Assembly: GCA_963802095.1 (NCBI GenBank)
Contig: CAWDHI010000003.1
Coordinates: forward strand, 62,001 to 126,000
DNA: 64,000 nt
Origin: CAVVEQ01 sp963802095
Lineage (GTDB): Bacteria > Chloroflexota > Anaerolineae > Anaerolineales > Anaerolineaceae
Direction of reading: 5' to 3'
The notes below the pieces were generated by a model that saw nothing but the letters and a program-made list of their open reading frames with translations, searched no databases and was not told the origin of the DNA. Below are positions 52,522 through 61,261 of this stretch, one piece after another (the stretch's first letter is position 1; each line of letters starts with the position of its first letter). Both the position numbers and the translations under genes were made by a program.

Positions 52522-53154
52522 CTACTTTTCCTTCACCGGTTGACGAAGGATGGTGCGCAGCTTTTCCGGCGCTGCCCGGCGCGGGTCACCCATGTAGATC
52601 TCGTGGTGATGTCCGTTACGCACAAGGTTGTGCTCCTTCATATAAATTTTCATGCGCTCAATGGTGGGCTCCTCTTCGGAATAGGGACCCAGGTGCAGCA
52701 CCTGCACACTTCTGCCCTCATGGAAGGATTCAAAACGCAGTTTTTCCAATCCGGGCGACGGTTTTTTCTTATTTAGCTGCTCCAGCGCTTCAGCAAACAT
52801 ATCGGCGGTGACAAACCCCGGCTGCAGGATCATGACGTTAAAGTGTTGTTCCTGGAGCTTCCCGAACTCGAACGCGTCCCCATCCACCCACCAGAGACCC
52901 TCAAGCGCCATAACGGGGTAATCCAACGGCTCCACCTTGTGCTGTTTGATGGCGAACTTGAGCGAGTAGGAGATCCCGTAGAGAGCGGTCAAGGCCTCCA
53001 CGAACTCCACCGCTTCCGCCACCTTGACTCCGGCTGGAACAATGCCCTCGACCATGGCGAAGTTGAATTCGGGCACCTCCACTTCTTCTACGGCTTTTGC
53101 GGAAGGGTTGTAGAGGTATTTCAATTCCTTTTTCAAATCTAATTTTGTGATCAT
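52522..53154 (-). CDS. GyrI-like small-molecule binding domain protein
   Basis: A 210-residue protein of the GyrI/SOUL-like effector-binding fold. It begins LDLKKELKYLYNPSAKAVEE and VEVPEFNFAMVEGIVPAGVK; the middle has GLWWVDGDAFEFGKLQEQHF and NVMILQPGFVTADMFAEAL; the end has VQVLHLGPYSEEEPTIERMK and HHHEIYMGDPRRAAPEKLRT, the usual closing motif of this family. Such proteins bind hydrophobic ligands. It lies 25 bases after the YafY-type regulator in the same operon, a common pairing. Confidence 0.8.
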   Translation of the reverse strand: MITKLDLKKELKYLYNPSAKAVEEVEVPEFNFAMVEGIVPAGVKVAEAVEFVEALTALYGISYSLKFAIKQHKVEPLDYPVMALEGLWWVDGDAFEFGKLQEQHFNVMILQPGFVTADMFAEALEQLNKKKPSPGLEKLRFESFHEGRSVQVLHLGPYSEEEPTIERMKIYMKEHNLVRNGHHHEIYMGDPRRAAPEKLRTILRQPVKEK

Positions 53155-53179
53155 TTGATCTCCTTTCCTTATCTCGTTT

Positions 53180-54132
53180 TCAGTGATATCGATCGACGAT
53201 CGCTTGCGCCCAGTCCGGGACCATGTCGATCAACTCGGGCGGTGCAAGGACGGTGACCAGCGGCCCGAAGCTGATCGCCATACTGGCAGCGAACTGCAGG
53301 TCCGCGGCAGGCAGGGTTGCCAGCAGGGAGCCATCTGGCTGGGACTCGATCTCCGTCCAGCCGATCGGAGGAATCCCGCACGAAGCCCACCGCCTGCGGG
53401 GCGAATCGCAGCCGGGCAAGGATGCTGGTGGGGCCTGAGTTCGGTATCAAGGAAAGCGTGCGGGTCAAACCGGCGGGGATGGTCGTAGTCCATCTCCAGC
53501 GCTATTGATCTCGCGTATTCGATCCACCCGCAGTAGGCGAGTGCCCCGCGCAGATGGCAGAAACCGGTCGCGTACCAGTGCCCCCAGCGGAAGACCAGCG
53601 CGTAGAGGATCGAACTCCCGGCAGGTGGGCTCGGCGCGGCTGAGGACTTCGTAGATCAGCGAGACCCGCCGGTTCTCGCGCAGAGCCTGCCGCAGGGTTC
53701 CGAGTGATCCTGTATGGAGCCCAGCTCTGCGAGGCGCAGCCCGATGGTAACAAGCGACCTGCGCGCCCAGGCGATTTCCGATCGCTGATCATCGGGAAGC
53801 AGGTTCTCCAACTTGGCCAGCGCCCCGCGTGCGGCATCCCGGTAGAGCCCGCCCCACATCTCCTCCACGAGAGAAGCACCCAACCCCACCGCGACCGCCT
53901 CTTCCGGGCTGAGCACCAGCGGCGGCATCTTATAACCGCGCACCAACGAGAACCCACCCGCAGGACCGCGCTCGGAAAAAAGCGGGATTCCCAGTTCATC
54001 CAGCATCTCAAAATAACGATGCACAGTGCGGATTGAAACGCCCAGTTCGCGTGCAAGCTCCCCAGCCTTGCGGTTGGGGCTGCTTTGAAGGAGCATGATC
54101 AGGCTGATCAATCGGGTGGCGGTGTTGGTCAT
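53180..54132 (-). pseudogene. YafY/WYL-type transcriptional regulator, broken by four single-base indels
   Basis: Four or five frames join into a 316-residue protein of normal YafY length. The N-terminal winged helix is TNTATRLISLIMLLQSSPNR, KAGELARELGVSIRTVHRYF and GPAGGFSLVRGYKMPPLVLS. Frames change near 53697 (one base missing), near 53604, 53442 and 53365 (one extra base each). Between them LRQALRENRRVSLIYEVLSR, DPYALVFRWGHWYATGFCHL and LARLRFAPQAVGFVRDSSD form the WYL domain; the end is LLATLPAADLQFAASMAISF. A ligand-sensing repressor or activator. Its probable operator lies just upstream. Confidence 0.8.
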
Positions 54133-54168
54133 TTCATCATCCCTGTCGGCAAAGAAAGGATAGCAAAC

Positions 54169-54193
54169 ATATATGTCAAATTATGACATATAT
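54169..54193. promoter_or_regulatory. Perfect 10-bp inverted repeat, candidate YafY operator
   Basis: ATATATGTCA (54169-54178), five bases, TGACATATAT (54184-54193), 37 bases upstream of the regulator's start. It contains a minus-strand TTGACA, so binding would affect a promoter. Confidence 0.55.
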
Positions 54194-54249
54194 AAACCAA
54201 AGAAACATTATTGGTTTTCCGGAAATCTTCCTGTGAAATGAAGGGGAAA

Positions 54250-55455
54250 TTAATCCTTCAGCCGACCCCAATCCGGGGATTTACCAGCCAGGCCGCGCAC
54301 GATTTCCTTGATAAGGTCAATAACCTCAACGACCTTTTGAGGGCTGACCTGTTCGATCGAATCTTGTGGTGTGTGGGCAAGGTGGCGGATGCCAACAGAG
54401 CTGAAAGCCAGGCTGGGTACGCCGCGCATGGAGAAAGTGGAGTGGTTGCTCTCCGGCCAGGGATCCACGCGCACAACACCAGGGTATTTCTTCTGAATTT
54501 CATCTACAAAGTCGAAAAGTGCGTCTGAAGCCGAGAAGACTGCCAGGCTGTTCGATCCGGCCCATGCGCCCATGTCATCCATGTTGATAGCCAGGAGGAT
54601 ATCACCAAGCCCTGCCTCACCCCCCCGGCGAAGATATTCGTCATCGCCCATCGGCAGGGCTTCCTCGCCGTTGAAGGCGACAAATTCCAACCCGAAGGGC
54701 AGCTCCACCGAAGCCAAGTCTTCCGCCAGGGCAAGGAGGGCGCCGGCGCTGGCGCCGTTATCCAGCGCACCAGGTGTGTTATGAAAGGTATCGAAGTGAG
54801 CGCAGAGCACCACCTTGACAGGGGAGAGAGAAGGTTTGCGGGCAACAATGTTGCGGGCGATGGAGGGGGTGTTGGCACAATCCAGCTTCAGATGAACGGA
54901 AAATGGGGGCTTGCGTAGGAGCTGCAGCACCACCTCGCGCGGCAGCGTGGCGGCTGGGATGGGTAGGTCCCAATCTTCAGTAACTTGCTCGTAATCGCTG
55001 GAATTGCAAGGCGGTGCGACAAGGGCGGAAGGTTTTCCGTTTACCAGAAGGTCAAAGATCTTCTCGTCGTCCGGTCCGCGCAGGAACCAGGACTTTGGCG
55101 AGATCTGGGTGCTTGCCAGTTCTCCATAAAAGAGAACGATCTTCCCCTCCAGATCTGCCATCTCCATCTCGGGAATTGTACTCAACGGCAGGAGCTGCCC
55201 CTGCACGTCGCAGGCGGGTGAAAAGACATTGGCTTCCACCTGGAGGGAGATGCCGTCGGCCTCGAAGAACGCGGAGCGAACCTCCCAGGCAATGCAGGGA
55301 TAGGGCTGCTCCTCCACCTGCAAATTGGCAGCGGAAAACGTATCGCGGATGTAGTCTGCAGCTGCCTGGTTGGCGGGTGAACCGATCAAGCGCGGGCCGA
55401 CCCCGACGATCAATTTCTCAAGGTGTTTTGATAATACCGATATCTTTGCAGGCAT
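54250..55455 (-). CDS. M28-family metallopeptidase
   Basis: A 401-residue peptidase from ATG 55455 (GGGAGAG upstream). The two-zinc site of M28 aminopeptidases is visible: VLCAHFDTFHNTPGALDNGA (His, Asp), VAFNGEEALPMGDDEYLRR (catalytic GEE), LAINMDDMGAWAGSNSLAV (Asp) and SNHSTFSMRGVPSLAFSSVG (His). No signal peptide, so cytoplasmic, unlike most secreted M28 enzymes. Residues 1-200 include a PA-like insertion domain (PALPL-type loops around GKIVLFYGELASTQISPKSW). Cleaves N-terminal amino acids from peptides. Confidence 0.88.
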   Translation of the reverse strand: MPAKISVLSKHLEKLIVGVGPRLIGSPANQAAADYIRDTFSAANLQVEEQPYPCIAWEVRSAFFEADGISLQVEANVFSPACDVQGQLLPLSTIPEMEMADLEGKIVLFYGELASTQISPKSWFLRGPDDEKIFDLLVNGKPSALVAPPCNSSDYEQVTEDWDLPIPAATLPREVVLQLLRKPPFSVHLKLDCANTPSIARNIVARKPSLSPVKVVLCAHFDTFHNTPGALDNGASAGALLALAEDLASVELPFGLEFVAFNGEEALPMGDDEYLRRGGEAGLGDILLAINMDDMGAWAGSNSLAVFSASDALFDFVDEIQKKYPGVVRVDPWPESNHSTFSMRGVPSLAFSSVGIRHLAHTPQDSIEQVSPQKVVEVIDLIKEIVRGLAGKSPDWGRLKD

Positions 55456-55554
55456 GATCTCTCCCGAATTGAGGATAAACTGCTCCTGCATATTTTAACG
55501 GAGGAGCTACCTTTCAGGTCCTCCGCGCCATGTCGGAATAAACAAAAGATCGGT

Positions 55555-56064
55555 TCAGGATTTGGGGATCGGACGGAGCCGCGCGAACTGGCGCGTGGTC
55601 CAGAACGTGTTTGCGTGCTGTTTTTCCTCCAGCTCACCGCGTAATGCATCGATCGCCATTTTTTCAGCGTAATCCGAACACCTACCGGTTAGACACATCC
55701 ATGCGTTACTGAAGACTACACTCAACCCGAGGACGATCACTAAAAGCGAGATGGAGGCAAGCAAACAGACCAATCCCTGCGCCTGGGTGGGGATTTCGAG
55801 CACGGAAAGGAATCTGCAGAAAGCGGCTGGCAGAATGGCTGCAGTTACACCGACAGCGCTCCAGGTGAGTGCGTGACGGCGAACATGCGCATGCACACAT
55901 TTGTTACAAATAATCACCTGCTTTAAATGGATTGAATTGAACCGGGTAATTGTTTCAGGGATGTTTGCGTAATGCTCGCTTGCGATACTTGCGATTTTTC
56001 CGTAATGGAAGGCGTATTGCTTGCCCGGGTCGGCGCTTTTGCACAAAAGGCAACTTTCAGCCAT
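55555..56064 (-). CDS. Membrane protein with N-terminal zinc-binding CxxC motifs
   Basis: A 169-residue protein of unknown function. CLLCKSADPGK at residues 5-15 and ICNKCVHAHVRRH near 54-66 form a four-Cys zinc site typical of bacterial zinc-ribbon membrane proteins. Two helices follow (LTWSAVGVTAAILPAAFCRF and GLVCLLASISLLVIVLGLSV) and a charged C-terminal tail. Preceded by AGGTGCGC. No conserved neighbour. Confidence 0.55.
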   Translation of the reverse strand: MAESCLLCKSADPGKQYAFHYGKIASIASEHYANIPETITRFNSIHLKQVIICNKCVHAHVRRHALTWSAVGVTAAILPAAFCRFLSVLEIPTQAQGLVCLLASISLLVIVLGLSVVFSNAWMCLTGRCSDYAEKMAIDALRGELEEKQHANTFWTTRQFARLRPIPKS

Positions 56065-56482
56065 TGCGCACCTCCAGACCCTTTAAATGTATAGACATAT
56101 TATGACACAAAAAGGAGAAATTTCAAGAAGAATTAGAATACGGGCAACAATCTTGAATTAAGTGCTATTTGTAAACAGCGATTTGCGTTGCAACTTGAAG
56201 GTGCCTGATCACCTTCAAGCTAATCGGCGCTGACATTCTTCCTTGTGCCCATTCCTTGCTGTAAAATTTTTCTTCACGGGTGGGCTGCATAATATCAAGG
56301 ATTTCCTCAATTCTCAGATTTCGGCTTGATATGAACTTTTCTCTTCCCCCTTAGTTTGTTCGCAGGTAACGAAAGAGGAGCAACCACCAGAATCAATCAT
56401 CGATGATGCAATAATTCCCCGGTAGAGGGAGGATAATTATTCCGCACCAATATGCGATAATGGATTCTGGAGTGCATATGAA
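56065..56482. other. 418-base non-coding region with one strong hairpin
   Basis: No gene is supported. At 56194-56219 a perfect 10-bp stem (CTTGAAGGTG / CACCTTCAAG, loop CCTGAT) stands alone without a T-run on either strand. Otherwise AT-rich sequence between divergent genes. Confidence 0.5.
56194..56219. repeat. Perfect 10-bp inverted repeat
   Basis: CTTGAAGGTG and CACCTTCAAG separated by six bases. Not followed by T-rich sequence, so not an intrinsic terminator. Could be an operator or part of a small RNA. Confidence 0.55.
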
Positions 56483-57619
56483 ATGAAAACAATTCTTATC
56501 CTTGGTGGGTACGGCGCAACCGGAAAACCACTGGCTCGCCACCTTCTGCAGCAAACGGATACCCGCCTGGTGCTTGCCGGCCGCCATATTGAAAAAGCCC
56601 ACACCTTCGCGGATTTATTAAACAAGGAAAATAAAGGCGTGCGGGTGGAGGCTGCTTTTATTGATGCGGCAGACGGCGCTACCCTGCGAAAAGCCCTGGT
56701 TGGGGTAGACCTGCTTCTTAATGCTGCCCCTACCACCGCTTATACAGAGGACGTGATCCGGGGGGCATTGGAGGCAGGCGTGGATTACCTTGATATCCAG
56801 ATCGGTGAGCAAAAGCTGGCAACGTTGCGCTCCTGCGCAGCCGAGATCGAAAAAGCAGGACTCTGCTTCATCACGGAAGCCGGGTTTCACCCCGGGTTGC
56901 CCGCAGCGATGGTGCGATTGGCCGGGGAGGAATTTGATGTTCTTGAGAAAGCTGTGACCGCGGGGTACTTGAACATCGGTCCCGGGGCAGAATACACCGA
57001 AGCAGTAGATGAATTAATGGAAGAATTCAAGCATTATCGGTCGCAAGTGTTCAAAGACGGGAAATGGACGATTCCAGGTTCCTGGGAAATGCGGAAGGTG
57101 GATTTCGGGGGCGAGGTGGGCACAAAACAGTGTGCATCGATGTTCTTCGAAGAACTGGGGGATATCCCAGCCATGTTCCCAGAGCTGAGCGAAACCGGTT
57201 TTTATATCTCCGGATCGCACTGGTTCACAGATTGGGTCATTTACCCGATCGCAATGCTGGGGTTAAAGATCGCCCCGCGCAAGGGCATCCGCCCGTTGGG
57301 AAGGCTGGTATGGTGGGGGATGACCAGGGTTCCCAAGCCGCCCTATATCGTGATTCTCAAGGTTGAGGCTGAAGGGACCAAAGACAGCAAGCGTAAAGGC
57401 TTGGAAATCTCGGTTTCACACGCGGATGGATATGAATTGACCGCAATCCCGGTAGTGGCAATGCTCAAACAGGTACTGGATGGGAGCGCACGCAAACCTG
57501 GATTATGGATGATGGGTCACCTGGTTGATACACAGCGCCTATTCCGGGATATGGAACAGATGGGGGTGGGGGTGCAAAAGGTGATTCTCAAACCCGGCAA
57601 AACAGGCATTCAAAAGTAA
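56483..57619 (+). CDS. Saccharopine dehydrogenase-like NAD(P)-binding protein
   Basis: A 378-residue oxidoreductase-like protein. TILILGGYGATGKPLARHLL at residues 3-22 is the GxxGxxG dinucleotide-binding turn, followed by LVLAGRHIEKAHTFADLL, AAFIDAADGATLRKAL and GVDYLDIQIGEQKLATLRS, all characteristic of the saccharopine dehydrogenase/homospermidine synthase-like group. The second half (WLDTQ-poor, with SGSHWFTDWVIYPIAMLGLK) is hydrophobic and may bind lipid substrates, as in the SCCPDH group. Not a lysine-pathway enzyme by context. Followed 39 bases later by an alpha/beta hydrolase gene, probably one operon. Confidence 0.82.
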   Translation: MKTILILGGYGATGKPLARHLLQQTDTRLVLAGRHIEKAHTFADLLNKENKGVRVEAAFIDAADGATLRKALVGVDLLLNAAPTTAYTEDVIRGALEAGVDYLDIQIGEQKLATLRSCAAEIEKAGLCFITEAGFHPGLPAAMVRLAGEEFDVLEKAVTAGYLNIGPGAEYTEAVDELMEEFKHYRSQVFKDGKWTIPGSWEMRKVDFGGEVGTKQCASMFFEELGDIPAMFPELSETGFYISGSHWFTDWVIYPIAMLGLKIAPRKGIRPLGRLVWWGMTRVPKPPYIVILKVEAEGTKDSKRKGLEISVSHADGYELTAIPVVAMLKQVLDGSARKPGLWMMGHLVDTQRLFRDMEQMGVGVQKVILKPGKTGIQK

Positions 57620-57658
57620 TAGCACATCATTCAGAGCGCGTATTGAGGAGATAAAACC

Positions 57659-58477
57659 ATGTCCGATACCAACTATGGAACCTTTAGAAACAGCATCCCG
57701 TTTGCAAAGCTCGGATCCGGGGAGAAGATCATGCTGCTATTCTACGGCGGCCCGGGAAACGGCATTCCCCGAGGGTTATTATTGAACTTCATCATTTCTG
57801 GATTAAAGGTTTTCCTGAAGGAATATACCCTGTGTGTCCTGACCCGAAAATCCGGGTTGGAGGAAGGATATACCACCCGCAGGATGTCGGACGACTACGC
57901 TGAATTGATCCGGGAGGAATTTGGGGGTCATGTGGATGTCGTGATCGGGATCTCCTTCGGCGGGATGATCGCGCAGCACTTTGCTGCCGATCATGCTGAG
58001 CTGTGCGACCATCTGGTTATCGCCATGTCCACCCATAAACTTTCAGCCGAAGGAGCGAGAGTTGACCTGCGCTTTGCTGAACTGGTCAGCCAGGGCCGGG
58101 ATCGGGAAGCCGCAGCAGCCATCACGGAAGCCATCTATCCCCATGGTGTGATGAGGTGGGTGATGTCTGCCCTTATGTGGCTGATGGGCGGTCCTTTCAT
58201 CGGACGGCACGGCGACACATTCAACAAGGATGTTCTGATCGAAGCCAGAGCGGAAGTGGAACACGATGCCCTTGAAAGCATTAAACGGATCAGCGTTCCC
58301 ATCCTCATGCTCGTCGGCGGGGAGGATTTTTATTTTCCGGCAGATTCCGCCCGGGAAATGGCTTCTTTAATTCCCCATTCCACACTGAAGATCTATCCGG
58401 GGAAGGGACACGAGATCATGGATGAAGAACGGTTCGGTGAGGATATCAGAGCCTTTATCGAAAACACGCATTCGTAA
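57659..58477 (+). CDS. Alpha/beta hydrolase
   Basis: A 272-residue hydrolase. The nucleophile elbow is VVIGISFGGMIAQHFAADHA (G-x-S-x-G) near residue 100, the acid lies in LMLVGGEDFYFPADSAREMA and the His in IYPGKGHEIMDEERFGEDI near the end. An unusual inserted region LMWLMGGPFIGRHGDTFNKD forms a lid. Start ATG with GAGGAGAT upstream. Same transcript as the saccharopine dehydrogenase-like gene; substrates unknown, possibly ester lipids. Confidence 0.85.
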   Translation: MSDTNYGTFRNSIPFAKLGSGEKIMLLFYGGPGNGIPRGLLLNFIISGLKVFLKEYTLCVLTRKSGLEEGYTTRRMSDDYAELIREEFGGHVDVVIGISFGGMIAQHFAADHAELCDHLVIAMSTHKLSAEGARVDLRFAELVSQGRDREAAAAITEAIYPHGVMRWVMSALMWLMGGPFIGRHGDTFNKDVLIEARAEVEHDALESIKRISVPILMLVGGEDFYFPADSAREMASLIPHSTLKIYPGKGHEIMDEERFGEDIRAFIENTHS

Positions 58478-58507
58478 CCGGCCGCAACAGAACCCGGAAC
58501 CACTTGC

Positions 58508-59254
58508 TTATTTGATCTTCTCATCCACGTATACTCTTACCGCCTCACGCATGAATTCCGCCAGGCGCAGATCAACCTTGTCGAAATTAGCCTTGAAGCG
58601 CGGGTCGTTGTTATACATATCTGCCAGACCGAGAAGCTGTTCTTCATTCGGCTCCCAGAAATAGGACATATGATCCCGCCAGCGCTGGACGCAAACCTGG
58701 GCTTCGTGTGAAGCGGGTCCCTTGGGGATGGCCAAAGCCATATCGCGGTAGATTGCATTTCCTTCCTCTCCGATGTGCTGTTTTTGTTCTTTGGTGTAGC
58801 CCTTCCATCTCTGCTGGGAAGCTTTCACGATCTCGGGGTCGTATATTTCGGCTACTTCCTTTTCGTATTCAGCCTGTTGTTTTTCGTTGAAGGGTTCAAA
58901 CATATTAATTTCGTCCATCTTCTTTTTTCCTTCCAGGAATTGAATTGTGTCGTCGACAACGTCGATCAGTCTTTCGGTCCTGCGGATACGCTGGCGCAGG
59001 GTTTCCTGATGTCCCCGGAGGGAATCCAGGGCATCAAACGCTTTGCCATCCAGGATGCGTTTAATCTCGGCCAGGGGCAGATCCAATTCGCGGTAGAGCA
59101 GGATCTGCTGCAGGCGGAGCAGCGACCCTTCATCGTAGCAGCGATAACCATTCTCTGCTTTCGAGGATGGGTGGAGCAGATCGATCTCGTCGTAGTAATG
59201 AAGCGTGCGGGGGGTGACGCCCGCGAGCTTTGAAAGTTTCCGGACAGTGTACAT
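58508..59254 (-). CDS. MerR-family regulator, TipAL-like, with TipAS antibiotic-binding domain
   Basis: A 248-residue regulator. The MerR N terminus YTVRKLSKLAGVTPRTLHYY, DEIDLLHPSSKAENGYRCYD and LLYRELDLPLAEIKRILDGK is followed by a coiled coil and a C-terminal TipAS-type domain (FNEKQQAEYEKEVAEIYDPE, YKEHIGEEGNAIYRDMALAI-like segment, VQRWRDHMSYFWEPNEEQLL). TipAL proteins bind thiopeptide antibiotics and activate their own and other promoters. Its promoter has the required 19-base spacer. The start ATG lies at the predicted transcription start, suggesting a leaderless message. Confidence 0.88.
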   Translation of the reverse strand: MYTVRKLSKLAGVTPRTLHYYDEIDLLHPSSKAENGYRCYDEGSLLRLQQILLYRELDLPLAEIKRILDGKAFDALDSLRGHQETLRQRIRRTERLIDVVDDTIQFLEGKKKMDEINMFEPFNEKQQAEYEKEVAEIYDPEIVKASQQRWKGYTKEQKQHIGEEGNAIYRDMALAIPKGPASHEAQVCVQRWRDHMSYFWEPNEEQLLGLADMYNNDPRFKANFDKVDLRLAEFMREAVRVYVDEKIK

Positions 59255-59260
59255 GCGATT

Positions 59261-59291
59261 AGTATAAACTATGACGTAACGTTAATGTCAA
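59261..59291 (-). promoter_or_regulatory. MerR-type promoter with 19-base spacer
   Basis: On the minus strand TTGACA (59286-59291), exactly 19 bases, TATACT (59261-59266). A 19-base spacer with a dyad inside is the mark of promoters controlled by MerR proteins. Predicted start near 59254, the A of the ATG. Confidence 0.7.
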
Positions 59292-59485
59292 CAGAAATAA
59301 TACAACCATTTCGGTTTGGCAGCATGAAATTCGGGGGTATAAAAGGTGATATTAGGCTCGCGGTATCCATTAGGGGAGCGCTTTTCCTGCAAAATAACAT
59401 ATAATATTTTTTCACGTTGAAGATATGTTGACCTGTTTAATATTCCAGGCAGATAAAGATTTCAAGATTTAAAATAGGCATTTGA

Positions 59486-60775
59486 TTGAAAAAACCTGAA
59501 ACCGGGGATCGAACAGAGCTTGAATCAGTGGAAGACCTCGATCTTCTGGAATGCATGCGAGGGATCGGCAAGGGCATGTTGGCCTCCGGAAGCCCGGCGG
59601 GTGTGGTGGAAAACACCTTAACTGAGATCGCTCTCGTCTATCAAAAGAGCTGCGAGATCGTTGCCCTGCCGAATACGCTCATGATCAAATTGGGGAGCAC
59701 AACCAGCGGGATCACCGATTTCAGCGTACAGCGGCTGGAAAGCATGCTGCTCAACCGGATTTCAGCTTTGGGAATCTTGATCGAGGATGTAAAAACAAAG
59801 CGAATCCCGGTGCGGGAAGCTTCACGGCAACTAGACCGGATCCTTGTCCTGCCTCAACGATTCAACTCATTATGGATGATCCTTGGTTATGTGATCTCGA
59901 TCCTCGGGCTTACCCTGCGCTTTCGACCTGAACCTAAAGCCCTTCTGATCACGGGGAGCATGGGGCTGCTCGTTGCCATACTGATCGAGATTTTCAAAAA
60001 ACAGCCGCGCTTCAACCTGCTTTTACCCGTTTTCAGCGCAGCCATTGTATCGGCGATCATTTTTAATTTGACGCAGCAGGGTTATATTTTTGGCTCATCG
60101 AACCTGATCATCCCTCCGCTGGTCACCTTCCTTCCGGGGGTGATCCTGACCACGGGGATGATCGACCTGGCTTCCACGAATCTGATTTCCGGGTCATCGA
60201 GGGTGATGTACGGCGCGGCGACGCTGTTCCTGCTCTTTATCGGGATCGCGGTCGGATTGAGCATTTCGCAATTATCCAGCTCCCGGGTGCTCGCTTATGA
60301 AACCCCAATTTACTCGCTGTGGCTGCAGCTCCTGGGCACGTTGCTCTTCGGGGTTGGGACTTTCGTGCGCCTGTCTGGGTCGAACCGGGATCTGCTTTGG
60401 ATGCTGCTGGTGCTTTATACAGCCATGCTTGGGCAGCTCATCGGTGAGAGTTTGATCAATCCTTTCTTTGGAGCCTTCCTCGGGGCGGCTGCGATGGCTT
60501 TCAGTTCGGAGTTGATCGGTCGTTCGCCGCACCGCACACCTGCGATGGTCAGCCAGGCGCTGGCTTTTTGGTTCCTGGTGCCCGGCGCTACCGGGCTGCA
60601 GAGCATGACAAGCATCCTGACCAAAGACTATCTTGGTGCCATGATTGGCCTGGGGCAGATGGTTGTGCTGATCACCGTGATCGCGCTGGGGGTTTTCCTC
60701 GGGACGCTGGTGATTTCTCCAAATAAATTCATACCAACCAAGGGATACCCGGAAAAACCAAAAAATTTGGGATGA
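59486..60775 (+). CDS. Threonine/serine exporter family protein (ThrE-type, DUF1212/DUF3815)
   Basis: A 429-residue membrane protein. The N-terminal soluble part (residues 15-135) has the ThrE pattern: CMRGIGKGMLASGSPAGVVE, and VALPNTLMIKLGSTTSGITD near residue 55. Ten hydrophobic helices follow, in two blocks, from LWMILGYVISILGLTLRF to LGVFLGTLVISPNKF, with FLPGVILTTGMIDLASTNLI and SGSSRVMYGAATLFLLFIGI. Such proteins export threonine, serine or other small metabolites. TTG start at 59486; no clear ribosome site. Both blocks occur in one chain, as in ThrE of Actinobacteria. Confidence 0.85.
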   Translation: MKKPETGDRTELESVEDLDLLECMRGIGKGMLASGSPAGVVENTLTEIALVYQKSCEIVALPNTLMIKLGSTTSGITDFSVQRLESMLLNRISALGILIEDVKTKRIPVREASRQLDRILVLPQRFNSLWMILGYVISILGLTLRFRPEPKALLITGSMGLLVAILIEIFKKQPRFNLLLPVFSAAIVSAIIFNLTQQGYIFGSSNLIIPPLVTFLPGVILTTGMIDLASTNLISGSSRVMYGAATLFLLFIGIAVGLSISQLSSSRVLAYETPIYSLWLQLLGTLLFGVGTFVRLSGSNRDLLWMLLVLYTAMLGQLIGESLINPFFGAFLGAAAMAFSSELIGRSPHRTPAMVSQALAFWFLVPGATGLQSMTSILTKDYLGAMIGLGQMVVLITVIALGVFLGTLVISPNKFIPTKGYPEKPKNLG

Positions 60776-60808
60776 CCCCGAATGATTTTCAGTGCGCGCT
60801 AAAGTCTC

Positions 60809-61261
60809 TCACCCGAAATAGGCTTTGGTATTTTCGTGCACGTCCGGAGCTGCCAGCAAATCCGAAGTGGACCACCAGCGCAACTCGGCATGTTGCTCAT
60901 CGCCGTTGATCCGGGCGTCTGCTGGCAGATAGAATTCGTGCGCCAGGACGATATAGTGAGTGCTAATACCTTCAGCCCCGGCAAAGTTATCCCCGTAAAG
61001 GTGCTCATATACGCCCTTGAATTTTGAAAGCGTGGGATTCAACTCCAAACCCAGCTCTGTTAGCGCGATGCGCCGAATAGCGGAGGGGATGCGTTCGTCT
61101 TTCAGGATCTTACCCCCGGGAACGAACCAGCAATCCTGCGCAGGCCGGTTCCGGCGGTACCCGAGAAGGACTTCACCCCCTTCATTGAAGACAATCAGGT
61201 CGATGGAGACCAGGGGGGTTAGCTCCACAATTTTGAGGAAAGTGGCGGAGTCCAGCCTCAT
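60809..61261 (-). CDS. Nudix hydrolase resembling GDP-mannose mannosyl hydrolase
   Basis: A 150-residue Nudix protein. VSIDLIVFNEGGEVLLGYRR and NRPAQDCWFVPGGKILKDER, then AIRRIALTELGLEL. The Nudix box lacks the first and second Glu of REUXEE (RIALTEL), exactly as in GDP-mannose mannosyl hydrolase (Gmm/GDPMH), which cleaves GDP-mannose to GDP and mannose by a different base. TLSKFKGVYEHLYGDNFA and the length also fit. It is coupled by ATGA to an upstream beta-propeller gene, an odd partner. Confidence 0.78.
   Translation of the reverse strand: MRLDSATFLKIVELTPLVSIDLIVFNEGGEVLLGYRRNRPAQDCWFVPGGKILKDERIPSAIRRIALTELGLELNPTLSKFKGVYEHLYGDNFAGAEGISTHYIVLAHEFYLPADARINGDEQHAELRWWSTSDLLAAPDVHENTKAYFG

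Noticed and set aside
11434..53697. Programmed ribosomal frameshifting as the reason for the broken frames.
   Set aside because: The shifts are in unrelated genes, at sites without a shared slippery heptamer or downstream structure, and nearly all need removal of one extra base.
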